Notes: generated from the sequence alone by a model not told the origin. A stretch of DNA of 64,000 nucleotides from Motilibacter peucedani (GCF_003634695.1 NZ_RBWV01000012.1:334058-398057), one strand, 5' to 3'. Positions 1 through 8,615 are shown, numbered from the stretch's first letter. Made by a program: numbers and translations.

Positions 1-998
1 GGCCGGATGGCCGAGCCGGACGGCATGTTCTCGGCCAGCGGCATCCAGCCGGTGACGCGCAGCGGCAGCCCGAGCCGGGCGATCGCGAGGACCGCGCCGA
101 GGACCGCCGCAGCACCGCCCATGTCGCACTTCATGGTGATCATCGAGGCCGGCGGCTTGAGCGAGAGGCCGCCCGAGTCGAAGGTGATGCCCTTGCCGAC
201 CAGCGCGAGGTGCGGCGCGTCGGGGCCGCCGCCGGTGTAGGACAGGCGCACCAGCCGCGGCGGGTTGGCCGAGCCCTGGCCGACGCCGGTGATGCCGCCG
301 AAGCCCCGGCGGCGCAGCACCTTCTCGTCGAGCACCTCCACCTCGACCGGCAGACCTTCCACGGCGGTCCGGGCGGCCTCGGCCAGCGCGCGGGGCGGCA
401 GGTCGGAGGGCGGGGTGTTCACCAGGTCGCGCACCAGGGCCACCGACGCGCCCAGCGCGCGGGCCCGGTCGGCCGCAGCGCGTGCAGCGGCCTCGCGGGC
501 GACCGGGCTGACGACGGTGACGGAGGCGACGGGGGCCTGCTGCGCGTCGCTGGAGGCCCGGCGGTAGCGGGTGAACGCGTAGGAGCCCAGCAGTGCGCCC
601 TCGCACACGGCGGCGACCGCGGCGGAGTCCGGGGCGGGCAGGGCGATCGCGACGCGGGCGGAGCCGGCGAGGGCGCGCACCGCCGCGCCGGCGGCCCGGC
701 GCAGCACCTCGGCCTCGAGGCCCAGCTCGCGGCGGCGGCGGCCGGGCAGCGGGCCCAGTCCGACGGCCAGCACCAGCGGCGCGGCGACGCCGTCGCCCCC
801 GGGCAGGCGCACGACCTGCTCGCGGGCGCCCGTGGCGCCGAGTGCGGTCGCCACCTTCGCCAGCCGGCTCGCCACGGCCGCCTCGAGCCCGCCGTCGGCG
901 AGGACGGGACCTCCGCGCTGGCCCTCGTGCACGCCCACGACCAGGGCGTCCACGCGCAGGCCCGCGGCAGCGGAGGTCGTCAACGTCAGCTCGGGCAC
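1..998 (-). CDS. pepA: Leucyl aminopeptidase (M17), C-terminus cut by window edge
   Basis: Cytosolic leucine aminopeptidase of the M17 family, which removes N-terminal residues from peptides using two metal ions. The reading frame runs off the left edge, so the C-terminal third is missing. Visible family motifs are NTPPSDLPP, the Lys-containing [14 protein letters not shown] block and [11 protein letters not shown] (metal and active-site residues), followed by [19 protein letters not shown]. The GTG start gives VPELTLTTS; the only further-upstream codons in this frame run into a stop. A -10-like TAGCAT lies about 43 nt upstream and is shared with the divergent gcvT promoter. Identification is from motifs; the truncation is only the window boundary. 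Confidence 0.9.
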   Translation of the reverse strand, partial: MPELTLTTSAAAGLRVDALVVGVHEGQRGGPVLADGGLEAAVASRLAKVATALGATGAREQVVRLPGGDGVAAPLVLAVGLGPLPGRRRRELGLEAEVLRRAAGAAVRALAGSARVAIALPAPDSAAVAAVCEGALLGSYAFTRYRRASSDAQQAPVASVTVVSPVAREAAARAAADRARALGASVALVRDLVNTPPSDLPPRALAEAARTAVEGLPVEVEVLDEKVLRRRGFGGITGVGQGSANPPRLVRLSYTGGGPDAPHLALVGKGITFDSGGLSLKPPASMITMKCDMGGAAAVLGAVLAIARLGLPLRVTGWMPLAENMPSGSAIR

Positions 999-1040
999 GG
1001 CACCATCCGGTTGTGAGTTCGTTCGGGACGCAAGAGCCCG

Positions 1041-1050
1041 ATGCTAGCGT
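1041..1050. promoter_or_regulatory. Overlapping divergent -10 elements for gcvT and pepA
   Basis: On the + strand TAGCGT (1045-1050) ends 7 nt before the gcvT GTG, the spacing expected for a leaderless transcript. On the - strand TAGCAT (1046-1041) points toward pepA. The two hexamers share a central CTAG. Inference from spacing and consensus only. Confidence 0.45.
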
Positions 1051-1057
1051 CCGATTC

Positions 1058-2155
1058 GTGACCACCTCGGAGCCAGTGCCGCTCGTCCGCCCCGTCCTGC
1101 ACGACCGGCACGTGGCGCTGGGTGCCCGCTTCGCCGCGTTCGCCGGCTGGGAGATGCCCCTGCAGTACTCCGGCGTCGTGGCCGAGCACACCGCGGTGCG
1201 CGAGGCCGCCGGCGTCTTCGACGTCAGCCACCTGGGCACTGTGCGGGTGACCGGGCCGGTCGCCGCGGCGTACGTCAACTCTTGCCTGACCAACGACCTC
1301 AGCCGCATCGAGCCCGGCATGGCGCAGTACACCCTGTGCTGCACCGAGAGCGGCGGCGTCGTCGACGACCTCATCGTCTACCTGCGCGCCGAGGACGACC
1401 TGCTCCTCGTCCCGAACGCCGCCAACACCGCCGAGGTCGCCCGACTGCTCGCCGAGCAGGCGCCCGACGGGGTGCTCGTCGAGAACGTCCACGGCGACTT
1501 CGCCATCCTCGCCGTGCAGGGCCCGCGCAGCGACGCCGTGCTCGAGGCGGTAGGGCTGCCCGTCGGGCACCGCTACATGAGCTTCGTCGAGGCCGAGCGC
1601 GCCGGGGTGGAGCTCACCGTGTGCCGCACCGGCTACACCGGCGAGCGGGGCTACGAGCTCGTCGTGCCGGCCGCGGCCGCGGGCGAGGTGTGGGACGCGG
1701 TGGTGGCCGCGGGTGCGGTGCCCGCCGGGCTGGGCGCCCGCGACACGCTGCGCACCGAGATGGGCTACCCCCTGCACGGCCAGGACCTCTCGCTCGAGAT
1801 CACGCCGGTCATGGCCCGCGCCTCGTGGGCCGTCGGGTGGGCCAAGCCGGCGTTCTGGGGCCGCGACGCGCTCGTCGCCGAGCGCCAGAGCGGCACCTCG
1901 CGCCGCCTGCGCGGCATCGAGGCGCTCGACCGCGGCATCCCCCGGCCCGGCATGAGCGTCCGCGACGCAGCCGGCGCCGAGATCGGCACCGTCACCAGCG
2001 GCACGTTCTCGCCGACCCGCAAGCTCGGCATCGGCCTGGCGCTGCTCGACCCGGGCGTGGAGCTGGGCGCCGAGGTCTCGCTCGACGTGCGCGGCAGGGA
2101 GTCGCGCGTCCGCGTCGTCGAGCCGCCGTTCGTCCCGACCCGACCGAAGGGCTGA
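1058..2155 (+). CDS. gcvT: Aminomethyltransferase (glycine cleavage T protein)
   Basis: T protein of the glycine cleavage system: it transfers the methylene group from the H-protein-bound aminomethyl moiety to tetrahydrofolate and releases ammonia. The 365 residues match the usual family length. Visible motifs are [10 protein letters not shown] near the N-terminus, [17 protein letters not shown] (the folate-contacting Asp region) and the signature GYTGERGYE near residue 192, with a C-terminal GCV_T barrel-like region containing SGTFSPT. I chose the GTG at 1058 because TAGCGT sits 7 nt upstream and homology begins immediately after. The P and H protein genes are not in the window, so this gene stands apart from the rest of its complex. 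Confidence 0.95.
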   Translation: MTTSEPVPLVRPVLHDRHVALGARFAAFAGWEMPLQYSGVVAEHTAVREAAGVFDVSHLGTVRVTGPVAAAYVNSCLTNDLSRIEPGMAQYTLCCTESGGVVDDLIVYLRAEDDLLLVPNAANTAEVARLLAEQAPDGVLVENVHGDFAILAVQGPRSDAVLEAVGLPVGHRYMSFVEAERAGVELTVCRTGYTGERGYELVVPAAAAGEVWDAVVAAGAVPAGLGARDTLRTEMGYPLHGQDLSLEITPVMARASWAVGWAKPAFWGRDALVAERQSGTSRRLRGIEALDRGIPRPGMSVRDAAGAEIGTVTSGTFSPTRKLGIGLALLDPGVELGAEVSLDVRGRESRVRVVEPPFVPTRPKG

Positions 2156-2160
2156 CCCCG

Positions 2161-2688
2161 ATGACCCGCACGCCGTCCGAGAAGCGCGTCCTGCTGATGG
2201 GGATGATGGCCGTCGGCAAGTCCACGCTGGGCGGCGCGCTCGCGGAGGCCACCGGCTGGGACTACCTCGACAACGACGAGCTGGTCTTCCGGGCCAACGG
2301 CGTCACGACGCGCGAGGTGCTCGACTCCGGCGGGCGGCCCGCGATCCGGCAGGCCGAGTCGAAGGCGCTGCAGCAGGCGCTCCAGGAGCCGGCGCCCGTG
2401 GTCGCCGGTGTCGCCGGCGGCGTGGTGGAGGTGCCGGGCGACGTCGAGGCGCTGCGGACCGCGGACGCCCTGGTGGTCTGGCTGCACGCGCCGCTCGAGG
2501 TGCTGGTCGAGCGGGTCGGCAGCGGCGAGGACCGGCCGTGGCTCTCGCCCGACCCGGAGACCGCGCTGCGCCGGCTCGCCGAGGGCCGCGACCCGCAGTA
2601 CTCCGAGCTGGCCGACCTCGACCTCGACACCTCGGCGACGCCGGTCGAGGAGTGCGTGCGCCGCATCCTCGAGATCCTCGGCGACTAG
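2161..2688 (+). CDS. Shikimate kinase-like P-loop kinase
   Basis: A 175-residue P-loop kinase with shikimate kinase architecture. It has Walker A GMMAVGKST near residue 15, a DxD-type substrate element (YLDNDEL), an IRQAESKAL segment where shikimate kinases have FRxxE, AGG where they have the GGG loop, and EDRPWL resembling the lid arginine segment. It starts 5 nt after gcvT, so it is probably cotranscribed and perhaps translationally coupled; no strong Shine-Dalgarno is visible. The true aro operon is not adjacent, and several motif residues deviate from canonical AroK, so the substrate could be another small polyol or sugar acid (gluconokinase-like). Confidence 0.75.
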   Translation: MTRTPSEKRVLLMGMMAVGKSTLGGALAEATGWDYLDNDELVFRANGVTTREVLDSGGRPAIRQAESKALQQALQEPAPVVAGVAGGVVEVPGDVEALRTADALVVWLHAPLEVLVERVGSGEDRPWLSPDPETALRRLAEGRDPQYSELADLDLDTSATPVEECVRRILEILGD

Positions 2689-2692
2689 CGCG

Positions 2693-3433
2693 TCAGGCGC
2701 CGCACAGGCACAGCGCCACGAGCGCGACGGCGGTCCCCACCTCGACCACGGCGCCGAGGACGTCGCCGCTGATCCCGCCCAGCCGGCGTACGCAGTGGCG
2801 CACCAGCAGCTCGGCGCCGACGACCGCCGCGGCGACCGCCACGGCACCCCGCCAGTCGAGCGTGACGGCGCTCGCCGCGCCCGCGGCCAGCACCCCGACG
2901 GCGAGCGCCGCGCCGGGCGCGACGGAGCCGGCGACCGTCGCGCCCAGCCCGCCGGGCCGGGCGGAGGGGACACCGCGCCGGCAGGCGAGCGTGACGCCGG
3001 CGCGACCGGCGAGGGCGGCGACGGCCAGGGCCCGCGAAGGCAGCTGGGCGGCGGCGGCGACGTCGACCAGCAGGACGAGCACCAGGGTGACGACGCCGAA
3101 GGGCCCGATGTCGGAGCGCTTCATGACCTCCAGAGCGCCGGCGGCAGGGCGGCCGGACCCGAGCCCGTCGGCGGTGTCGGCGAGCCCGTCGAGGTGGAGG
3201 GCGCGCGTCGCCAGCGCGAGGACGCCGAGCGCGAGGGCGGCGGCGAGCAGGGGGCCGGCGGACGTACGCTGCACCGCCCACGACAGCGCCCCCGCGACCG
3301 CGCCGAGGGCCAGCCCCACCGCCGGCGCCAGCAGCATCGCCTGCCCGGCCACCTGCCGGTCGACCCGCCGGGGAGCCGGCACCGGCAGCGCGACGAAGGT
3401 GCCCAGGCTCAGGCGCAGGCCGTCGGGCAGCAC
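2693..3433 (-). CDS. cobS: Adenosylcobinamide-GDP ribazoletransferase (cobalamin synthase)
   Basis: Membrane enzyme that joins adenosylcobinamide-GDP to alpha-ribazole (phosphate), completing cobalamin. The 246 residues are rich in hydrophobic helices, with the N-terminal LSLGTFVALPVP and the family signature region LHLDGLADTADGLGSGRP (Asp-rich metal site) near residues 100-120, then DIGPFGVV. The GTG start follows the cobT TAG stop with no gap, so translation is coupled. It is the last gene of the cobU-cobT-cobS operon and ends 4 bp from the convergent shikimate-kinase-like gene. Confidence 0.92.
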   Translation of the reverse strand: MLPDGLRLSLGTFVALPVPAPRRVDRQVAGQAMLLAPAVGLALGAVAGALSWAVQRTSAGPLLAAALALGVLALATRALHLDGLADTADGLGSGRPAAGALEVMKRSDIGPFGVVTLVLVLLVDVAAAAQLPSRALAVAALAGRAGVTLACRRGVPSARPGGLGATVAGSVAPGAALAVGVLAAGAASAVTLDWRGAVAVAAAVVGAELLVRHCVRRLGGISGDVLGAVVEVGTAVALVALCLCGA

Positions 3434-4534
3434 CTAGTGCGACCCGCCGAGCTCCTCGAGCGTCGCCATCTCGGCGCAGGTCGCCGCGGCGGCCTGCAGC
3501 AGGGGCAGCGCCAGCAGCGCGCCCGTGCCCTCGCCCAGCCGCAGCCCCATGTCGACCACCGGCTCGAGAGCGAGCCGGTCGAGCGCGAGCTTCTGCGCCG
3601 GCTCGGTCGACCGGGACCCGGCGATCCACCAGAGCGACGCGCGCGGCGCGACGTCGTGGGCGACGACCGCGCAGGCGCACGAGATGACGCCGTCGAGCAC
3701 GACCGGGGTGCGGCGGACCGCGGCCTGCAGCAGGAAGCCGGTCATGGCCGCCAGGTCGGCGCCGCCGATGCGGGAGAGCAGCGCCACGTGGTCGCCGAGC
3801 ACGGGACGGCCGCGCCGCATGGCGTCGCGCACGGCGGCGCACTTGCGCATCCAGCCGCGGTCGTCGATGCCCGTGCCGCGGCCCACGACCTCGGCCGCGT
3901 TGGCACCGGTCAGCGTGCCGACCAGCGCGGCGGCGGGCGTGGTGTTGCCGATGCCCATGTCGCCGGCGATCAGCAGGTCGGCGCCGCTGTCGACCTCCTC
4001 GTCGGCGATGGCCATGCCGGCGCGCAGCGCGGTCGAGGCCTCCTCGAGGGTCATCGCGTCCTCGACGTCGATCGAGCCGCTGCCCCGCCGCACCTTGTGG
4101 CTCGTGACGTCCTCGGGCACTCCCGGGCCGGTGAGGTCGGCGTCGACCGAGAGGTCGAGCACCCGCACGGTCGCGCCCGCCAGCCGGGCCAGCGCGTTGA
4201 CGCCCGCGACGCCCGAGAGGAAGGCCTGCACCATCAGCGGGGTGACCTCGGACGGGTAGGCCGAGACGCCCGAGCGGGCGACGCCGTGGTCGCCGGCGAA
4301 GACGACCACCCGCGGGCGCGCGAACGGGCGCGGCGGGCTCGCCCGCTGCACCGCCGAGATCCAAAGGCTGAGGTCCTCGAGGCGGCCCAGCGCGCCCACC
4401 GGCTTGGCCAGCGTCGCCTGCCGCTCGCGGGTGGCCTGGCGCATCCAGTCGTCGGGCCACTCGACAGACGCGGCGAGCTCGGCCAGCTCGTCGGGACCCA
4501 GCAGGTCGGGCGTTCCGTCAGCAGGTGTCGTCAC
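3434..4534 (-). CDS. cobT: Nicotinate-nucleotide--dimethylbenzimidazole phosphoribosyltransferase
   Basis: Activates the lower ligand of cobalamin: nicotinate mononucleotide plus dimethylbenzimidazole gives alpha-ribazole phosphate. The 366 residues include [39 protein letters not shown] and C-terminal [12 protein letters not shown], in which Glu335 corresponds to the catalytic glutamate of the family. The start overlaps the cobU stop by 4 nt and the stop abuts cobS, giving one translationally coupled operon. Confidence 0.95.
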   Translation of the reverse strand: MTTPADGTPDLLGPDELAELAASVEWPDDWMRQATRERQATLAKPVGALGRLEDLSLWISAVQRASPPRPFARPRVVVFAGDHGVARSGVSAYPSEVTPLMVQAFLSGVAGVNALARLAGATVRVLDLSVDADLTGPGVPEDVTSHKVRRGSGSIDVEDAMTLEEASTALRAGMAIADEEVDSGADLLIAGDMGIGNTTPAAALVGTLTGANAAEVVGRGTGIDDRGWMRKCAAVRDAMRRGRPVLGDHVALLSRIGGADLAAMTGFLLQAAVRRTPVVLDGVISCACAVVAHDVAPRASLWWIAGSRSTEPAQKLALDRLALEPVVDMGLRLGEGTGALLALPLLQAAAATCAEMATLEELGGSH

Positions 4535-5463
4535 AGGACGGTGACCCTACCGGCGACCACCTGCACGACCCGCTCGCTCTCCGCCGCCAGCCGCGCGGCG
4601 AGGCTGCCGAGCTCGTCGCGGAACAGCCGCCCGCTGCGCTCGGCGGGCACGACACCGGCGCCGACCTCGGGCGACACCGCGACGACGCGCCGTCTGGTGG
4701 CCTGCCACGCCGCCACCAGCGCGTCCACCCGCTCGTGGACCGCGCGCAGGTCGCCGCCGTCCCAGGCACCGGCCTCGGCGAGCAGCGTCGTGACCAGCAG
4801 CCCGAGGTCGTCGACCAGCAGGGGCGGACCGTCGGCGGCCAGCAGGGGCTCGAGCTCGACGGTCTCGACGGTCGTCCAGCCGACCGGGCGGCGCAGCCGG
4901 TGCGCGGCCACGCGCGCGGCCCACTCCCCGTCATCGGTACGCGGTGGTGCCGTCGCCACGTAGACGACCTCCGGCTCGCCGAGCAGCCGGCGCTCGGCCT
5001 CGGCCGACTTGCCCGAGCGGGTGCCGCCGAGCACGAGCGTGCGCCGCGGCGGCGCCGGCGACGGGGTCGCGACGACCGCGGCCCCGTCGGGGAGCACGCG
5101 GATGCCGAGGTCGTCGAGCGGCAGCGGCGCCGGGCCGTGGCGGTGGGTGAGGCCGACGGCGACGACGTCGGTCGAGGGCGTGACGGCGCCGGAGCGGCGC
5201 AGCGCGGCCAGCAGCGCGAGGTCGGCGTCGGCGAGCAGCACCACGGCGTACGTCCCCGGTGCGGCCGTCGCGTCCTCGTCGAGGGCGAGCAGCACCGAGC
5301 CGTCGCCGACCGGGCCAGACACGGGAGGGAGTTCCCGCCCGTCGAGCAGCAGGCGCAGGGGAGCGCGGGGGGTGCTCCGGGCGGCGGTGGCGCACGCGGC
5401 GCAGGGGCAGCCGGGCTCCGGCCAGCCCAGCGGGCCGCCGGTGCCGGCGAGGCGGAGGTCCAT
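4531..5463 (-). CDS. cobU: Adenosylcobinamide kinase/guanylyltransferase with N-terminal MBL-fold remnant
   Basis: Phosphorylates adenosylcobinamide and then transfers GMP to it, feeding CobS. The CobU domain occupies about residues 141-310: P-loop [11 protein letters not shown] (146-153), His188 in [11 protein letters not shown] matching the guanylylated histidine region, and [21 protein letters not shown] near the C-terminus. The first ~135 residues begin [24 protein letters not shown], like the start of metallo-beta-lactamase-fold proteins. The HxHxDH metal motif is missing, so this half looks like a shortened, metal-free remnant. Related fusions with longer N-terminal parts occur in Streptomyces (family knowledge). 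First gene of cobUTS; only 25 bp separate it from the divergent small gene. Confidence 0.9.
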   Translation of the reverse strand: MDLRLAGTGGPLGWPEPGCPCAACATAARSTPRAPLRLLLDGRELPPVSGPVGDGSVLLALDEDATAAPGTYAVVLLADADLALLAALRRSGAVTPSTDVVAVGLTHRHGPAPLPLDDLGIRVLPDGAAVVATPSPAPPRRTLVLGGTRSGKSAEAERRLLGEPEVVYVATAPPRTDDGEWAARVAAHRLRRPVGWTTVETVELEPLLAADGPPLLVDDLGLLVTTLLAEAGAWDGGDLRAVHERVDALVAAWQATRRRVVAVSPEVGAGVVPAERSGRLFRDELGSLAARLAAESERVVQVVAGRVTVL

Positions 5464-5472
5464 CGGGAGCTC

Positions 5473-5482
5473 AGCCTAGAGT
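5473..5482. promoter_or_regulatory. Overlapping divergent -10 elements in a 25-bp intergenic gap
   Basis: TAGAGT on + (5477-5482) lies 6 nt before the ATG of the small gene, and TAGGCT on - (5478-5473) lies 9 nt before the cobU ATG. Both share the central CTAG. The gap leaves no room for a cobalamin riboswitch or a conventional leader, so one or both transcripts are probably leaderless. Inferred. Confidence 0.4.
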
Positions 5483-5488
5483 GGCGCC

Positions 5489-5698
5489 ATGTCGTTCACC
5501 TGGCGCTACGAGCACCGCGACGGCCGGGTGGTGGAGGACTCCGCGCTGCCGACCACCGTCTTCCCGACGCGTTCGGACGCGGAGACCTGGCTCGGCGAGG
5601 ACTGGCGCATCCTGCGCGGCCTCGGCGTCGAGCAGGTCGTGCTGCTCGAGGACGACAGCGCGGTCTACGGGCCGATGAGCCTGCACCCCACCCGCTAG
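5489..5698 (+). CDS. Small conserved actinobacterial protein of unknown function
   Basis: A 69-residue soluble, acidic protein starting MSFTWRYEHRDG, with a SDAETWLGEDWRILRGLGVEQVVLLEDD core and ending VYGPMSLHP. I recognise the pattern as a recurring short actinobacterial hypothetical protein but know no function. It has no signal peptide, cysteines or membrane segment. No Shine-Dalgarno is visible; TAGAGT 6 nt before the ATG suggests leaderless expression. It is followed directly by a strong hairpin. The gene is convincing because of codon usage, promoter spacing and the terminator. Confidence 0.75.
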   Translation: MSFTWRYEHRDGRVVEDSALPTTVFPTRSDAETWLGEDWRILRGLGVEQVVLLEDDSAVYGPMSLHPTR

Positions 5699-5699
5699 C

Positions 5700-5750
5700 G
5701 TCCGAACCCACGACGCGCCGACCAGGGTCGGCGCGGTCGCGGGTTCGGAC
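5700..5750. terminator. Strong hairpin between convergent genes (palindrome family copy 1)
   Basis: Arms 5700-5723 and 5726-5750 pair over about 24 bp with one mismatch and one bulged C. Outer arms read GTCCGAACCC and GGGTTCGGAC. It begins 2 nt after the small gene's stop and lies before the 3' end of the convergent aldo/keto reductase, so it can act in both directions. The outer arms recur at 29193-29247. Confidence 0.7.
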
Positions 5751-5778
5751 ACAGCGTCAGTGCGTGTGCGCAGCGGCG

Positions 5779-6783
5779 TCAGGGACGCGGGTCGGGCGAC
5801 TGCGTCAGGGCCGGGTCGGTCTTCGCGACGGGGGCGAGGATCTCGTCGATCTTCGCCTTGACGGCCGGGTCGAGCGGCTTGCCCGAGGCGGTGACGTTGT
5901 CCTGCACCTGCTCGGGGCGCGAGGCCCCGATGATCGCCGCCGACACGTTGTCGTTGGCGAGCACCCACGCGACGGCCAGCGCGGCCATCGAGAGCCCGGC
6001 CTCCTCGGCGACCGGCTTGAGCAGCTGCACGCGCTCGAGGACGTCGTCGCGCAGCATGCCGGAGATCATCTGCGCGCCGCCGCCCTTCTCGTCGGTGGCG
6101 CGGCTGCCCTCGGGGTGCGGCTGGCCCGGGAGGTACTTGCCGGTCAGGACGCCCTGGGCGATGGGGGAGAAGACGATCTGGCCGATGCCGAGCTCGACGC
6201 TCGTCGGCACGACCTCGGCCTCGATGACGCGGTAGACCGCGCTGTACTGCGGCTGGTTCGACACCAGCTGGATGCCGAGCTGGTCGGCGAGCTCCTTGCC
6301 GGCGCGGATCTGCTCGGCGCGCCACTCGGACACGCCGATGTAGAGCGCCTTGCCCGCGCGGACGACGTCGGCGAAGGCCTGCATCGTCTCCTCGAGCGGC
6401 GTCTCGTAGTCGTAGCGGTGGGCCTGGTAGAGGTCGACGTAGTCGGTGCCCAGGCGCTTGAGCGAGAGGTTGATGCTCTCGCTGATGTGCTTGCGGCCGA
6501 GGCCGCGGTCGTTGGGGCCGTACTCGCCCACGGGCCAGTAGACCTTGGTGAAGATCTCCAGGCCCTCGCGGCGCTCGCCCTTGAGGGCGTCGCCCAGGAC
6601 GGTCTCCGCGGCGCCGTTCATGTAGACGTCGGCGGTGTCGAAGGTCGTGATGCCGGCGTCGAGCGCGGCGCGCACGCACGCGGTGGCGGCGTCGGCCTCG
6701 ACCTGCCCGCCGTGCGTGATCCAGTTGCCGTAAGCGATTTCGCTGATCTTCAGGCCGCTACGGCCGAGGTGTCGGAACTCCAT
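5779..6783 (-). CDS. Aldo/keto reductase, Kv-beta-like class
   Basis: NADPH-dependent (beta/alpha)8 reductase of 334 residues. The catalytic tetrad can be placed at Asp49 and Tyr54 (FDTADVY), Lys80 (IFTK) and His122 (YQAHRYD). The N-terminus MEFRHLGRSGLKISEIAYG is standard for the potassium-channel beta-subunit-like subgroup. The C-terminal nucleotide-binding segment contains AIIGASRPEQVQDN. Physiological substrate unknown. The ATG has TACAGT exactly 7 nt upstream and no Shine-Dalgarno, pointing to a leaderless message. Confidence 0.9.
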   Translation of the reverse strand: MEFRHLGRSGLKISEIAYGNWITHGGQVEADAATACVRAALDAGITTFDTADVYMNGAAETVLGDALKGERREGLEIFTKVYWPVGEYGPNDRGLGRKHISESINLSLKRLGTDYVDLYQAHRYDYETPLEETMQAFADVVRAGKALYIGVSEWRAEQIRAGKELADQLGIQLVSNQPQYSAVYRVIEAEVVPTSVELGIGQIVFSPIAQGVLTGKYLPGQPHPEGSRATDEKGGGAQMISGMLRDDVLERVQLLKPVAEEAGLSMAALAVAWVLANDNVSAAIIGASRPEQVQDNVTASGKPLDPAVKAKIDEILAPVAKTDPALTQSPDPRP

Positions 6784-6790
6784 GGGCGCG

Positions 6791-6796
6791 ACTGTA
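6791..6796 (-). promoter_or_regulatory. -10 element of aldo/keto reductase, leaderless spacing
   Basis: TACAGT on the minus strand, 7 nt before the ATG. Matches TANNNT at leaderless spacing; no ribosome binding site is seen. Confidence 0.45.
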
Positions 6797-6852
6797 CGCG
6801 GCGGCGCCCGCGGCCCGCTCCGAGGCCCCGGTCGGGCGACCGGGGACCGCGG

Positions 6853-7434
6853 TCAGGCGACCTTCGCGCCGCGGCGGACCTGCGGCTTGGGCAGGCGCAG
6901 CGCGCGGAACTGGAGGGAGCGCATCACCGCGTACATCGTGATGCCCTTGGTCTCGGCTGTCGGCAGCTTGGCGGCGAGGGCCCGCTTGAGCCCGAGCCGC
7001 AGCCGCACGGAGTCGGCGATGCCCAGCACGACCGTGAGGAAGAGCAGGTAGGTGCCCAGCAGCGCGATCGGCCGGATGAGCCCCAGCACGAGCACCACGG
7101 GGATGACGAGCATGAAGTACTCCGCCACGTTGTAGCGCGCGTCGACGTAGTCGCGGGCGAACCGGCGCACCGGGCCGCGGTCGCGCGCGGGCAGCGAGCG
7201 CTCGTCGCCGCGCTTGAGCCCCTCGGCTCGGGCCAGGCGCTCCTCGCGCATGCGGGCCCGGGCCAGAGCCCGCGCCTCCTTGCTGTTGGCCGGCGGGCGC
7301 ACCGCCTGCTTGCGCTGCTTCTGCGACTCGCTGCGCTTGGGCGTCGGGCGGCCCTTGCCGCCCGCCTTGCTCAGGTCGACGGTCGTCGTCGAGAGGTCGG
7401 CGGCGGGCGCGGTGGGGGTACGGCGGCGGAGCAC
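6853..7434 (-). CDS. DUF3043 membrane protein
   Basis: A 193-residue protein with a basic, low-complexity N-terminal third (KGRPTPKRSESQKQRKQ, then arginine-rich ARARMREERLARAEG), an RRFARDYVDAR segment, and two adjacent hydrophobic helices (EYFMLVIPVVLVLGLI and LLGTYLLFLTVVLGI) near residues 110-150. It ends with RLRLGLKRALAAKLPTAETKG and a basic tail. This matches the DUF3043 family; function unknown. The GTG start is supported by TACCCT 6 nt upstream. It lies divergent from pspA. Confidence 0.85.
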   Translation of the reverse strand: MLRRRTPTAPAADLSTTTVDLSKAGGKGRPTPKRSESQKQRKQAVRPPANSKEARALARARMREERLARAEGLKRGDERSLPARDRGPVRRFARDYVDARYNVAEYFMLVIPVVLVLGLIRPIALLGTYLLFLTVVLGIADSVRLRLGLKRALAAKLPTAETKGITMYAVMRSLQFRALRLPKPQVRRGAKVA

Positions 7435-7440
7435 GCGCCC

Positions 7441-7446
7441 AGGGTA
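7441..7446 (-). promoter_or_regulatory. -10 element of the DUF3043 gene, leaderless spacing
   Basis: TACCCT on the minus strand ends 6 nt before the GTG; no Shine-Dalgarno is present. Confidence 0.4.
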
Positions 7447-7521
7447 CGGCCCCGCGGGCGGGCACCGGGACGGGTACGCCCCGCGTTGGCAGGGCAGGAG
7501 GCAGGCGAGGAGGATGTGCCC

Positions 7522-8316
7522 ATGTCGATCATGAAGCGGATGTCGTTGATCTTCCGGTCCAAGGCCAACACGGTGCTCGACCGTGCCGAGGACCCGCGGG
7601 AGACGCTCGACTACTCGTACGAGCGCCAGCTCGAGCTGCTGCAGAAGGTGCGCCGGGGGGTGGCGGACGTCGCGACCTCGCGCAAGCGGCTCGAGCTCCA
7701 GCTCAACGGTCTGCGCCAGCAGGCCGACAAGCTGGAGGGCCAGGGCCGGCAGGCGCTGGCGGCCGGCCGGGAGGACCTCGCCCGGGAGGCGCTCACGCGC
7801 CGCGGCGGGATCCAGCAGCAGGTCACCGACCTGGAGGCCCAGCACGCCCAGCTGCAGGGCGAGGAGGAGAAGCTCACCCTCGCGGCGCAGCGCCTGCAGG
7901 CCAAGGTCGAGGCGTTCCGCACCCGCAAGGAGACGATCAAGGCCACCTACACCGCGGCCGAGGCGCAGACCCGCATCGGCGAGGCCGTCTCCGGCATCAG
8001 CGAGGAGATGGGCGACGTCGGGCTCGCGGTGCAGCGCGCCGAGGACAAGACCGCCTCGATGCAGGCGCGGGCCGGTGCCATCGACGAGCTGCTGGCCAGC
8101 GGCGCGCTCGACGACCTCAGCGGCACCTCGAAGGACAGCCTGACCGCCGAGCTCGACCGGATCGGCACCCAGTCCGACGTGGAGCTCGAGCTCGCGCGGC
8201 TCAAGGGCGAGATCGCGCCCGCGCCCGCCCCGCGCTCGATCGAGGGGTCGCCGGGCTTCGGCGACGTGGGCGTCCCGCAGGCCGAGAGCGAGCGCCGACC
8301 GGAGGCCCGGTCGTGA
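7522..8316 (+). CDS. pspA: PspA/IM30 family envelope-stress protein
   Basis: Peripheral inner-membrane protein of the ESCRT-III-like PspA/Vipp1 family that protects membrane integrity. The 264 residues are almost entirely helical coiled coil. The N-terminus MSIMKRMSLIFRSKANTVLDRAEDPRETLDYSYERQ is the classic amphipathic helix 0 and family start. The C-terminal ~40 residues are Pro/Ala-rich and likely disordered. The ATG is fixed by GGAGG (7508-7512) at good spacing. Its stop overlaps the downstream partner gene as GTGA. Cotranscription with pspAA is typical of actinobacteria lacking PspF/PspBC. Confidence 0.92.
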   Translation: MSIMKRMSLIFRSKANTVLDRAEDPRETLDYSYERQLELLQKVRRGVADVATSRKRLELQLNGLRQQADKLEGQGRQALAAGREDLAREALTRRGGIQQQVTDLEAQHAQLQGEEEKLTLAAQRLQAKVEAFRTRKETIKATYTAAEAQTRIGEAVSGISEEMGDVGLAVQRAEDKTASMQARAGAIDELLASGALDDLSGTSKDSLTAELDRIGTQSDVELELARLKGEIAPAPAPRSIEGSPGFGDVGVPQAESERRPEARS

Positions 8317-8591
8317 TCGTCCGCATCCTCGGCGAGGGCCAGCTCACGGTCGCCGACGGCGAGGTCGACGAGCTCAACCGGCTCGACGACGCGCTCACCG
8401 GGTCGCTCGACAGCGGCGACGAGGGCGCGTTCCGCGCGGCCCTCGCTGCGCTGCTCGCGCGGGTTCGCGAGGTCGGCACCGCCCTCGACGAGTCCGAGAT
8501 CGTCCCGTCGGACGCGGTGCTGCCCGCCGAGGACGCGACGGCCGAGGACGTGCGCGCGCTGCTCACCGACGAGGGCGTCATCCCCGGCTGA
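8313..8591 (+). CDS. pspAA: PspA-associated protein PspAA
   Basis: A 92-residue protein beginning MIVRILGEGQ, the hallmark of PspAA, the partner found after PspA in many actinobacteria and archaea. The rest is acidic and helical (DELNRLDDALTGSLDSGDEGAF; AEDVRALLTDEGVIPG). The start codon GTG overlaps the pspA stop, so the two are translationally coupled. Presumed to modulate PspA; mechanism not shown here. A perfect 26-nt palindrome follows. Confidence 0.85.
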   Translation: MIVRILGEGQLTVADGEVDELNRLDDALTGSLDSGDEGAFRAALAALLARVREVGTALDESEIVPSDAVLPAEDATAEDVRALLTDEGVIPG

Positions 8592-8615
8592 CGCCGCCCG
8601 CTCGACGCGACGCTC

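Noticed and set aside
2408-4963. Very long open frames opposite known genes (e.g. 851 codons here, 1263 codons at 4525-8316, 1039 codons at 30986-34105)
   Set aside because: High-GC shadow frames: Arg/Ala/Gly/His-rich nonsense translations antisense to, or extending, clear genes such as cobT, cobU and the DEDD-UvrC gene.
5464-5488. Cobalamin riboswitch upstream of cobU
   Set aside because: Only 25 bp separate cobU from the divergent gene; no B12-box or room for the fold.
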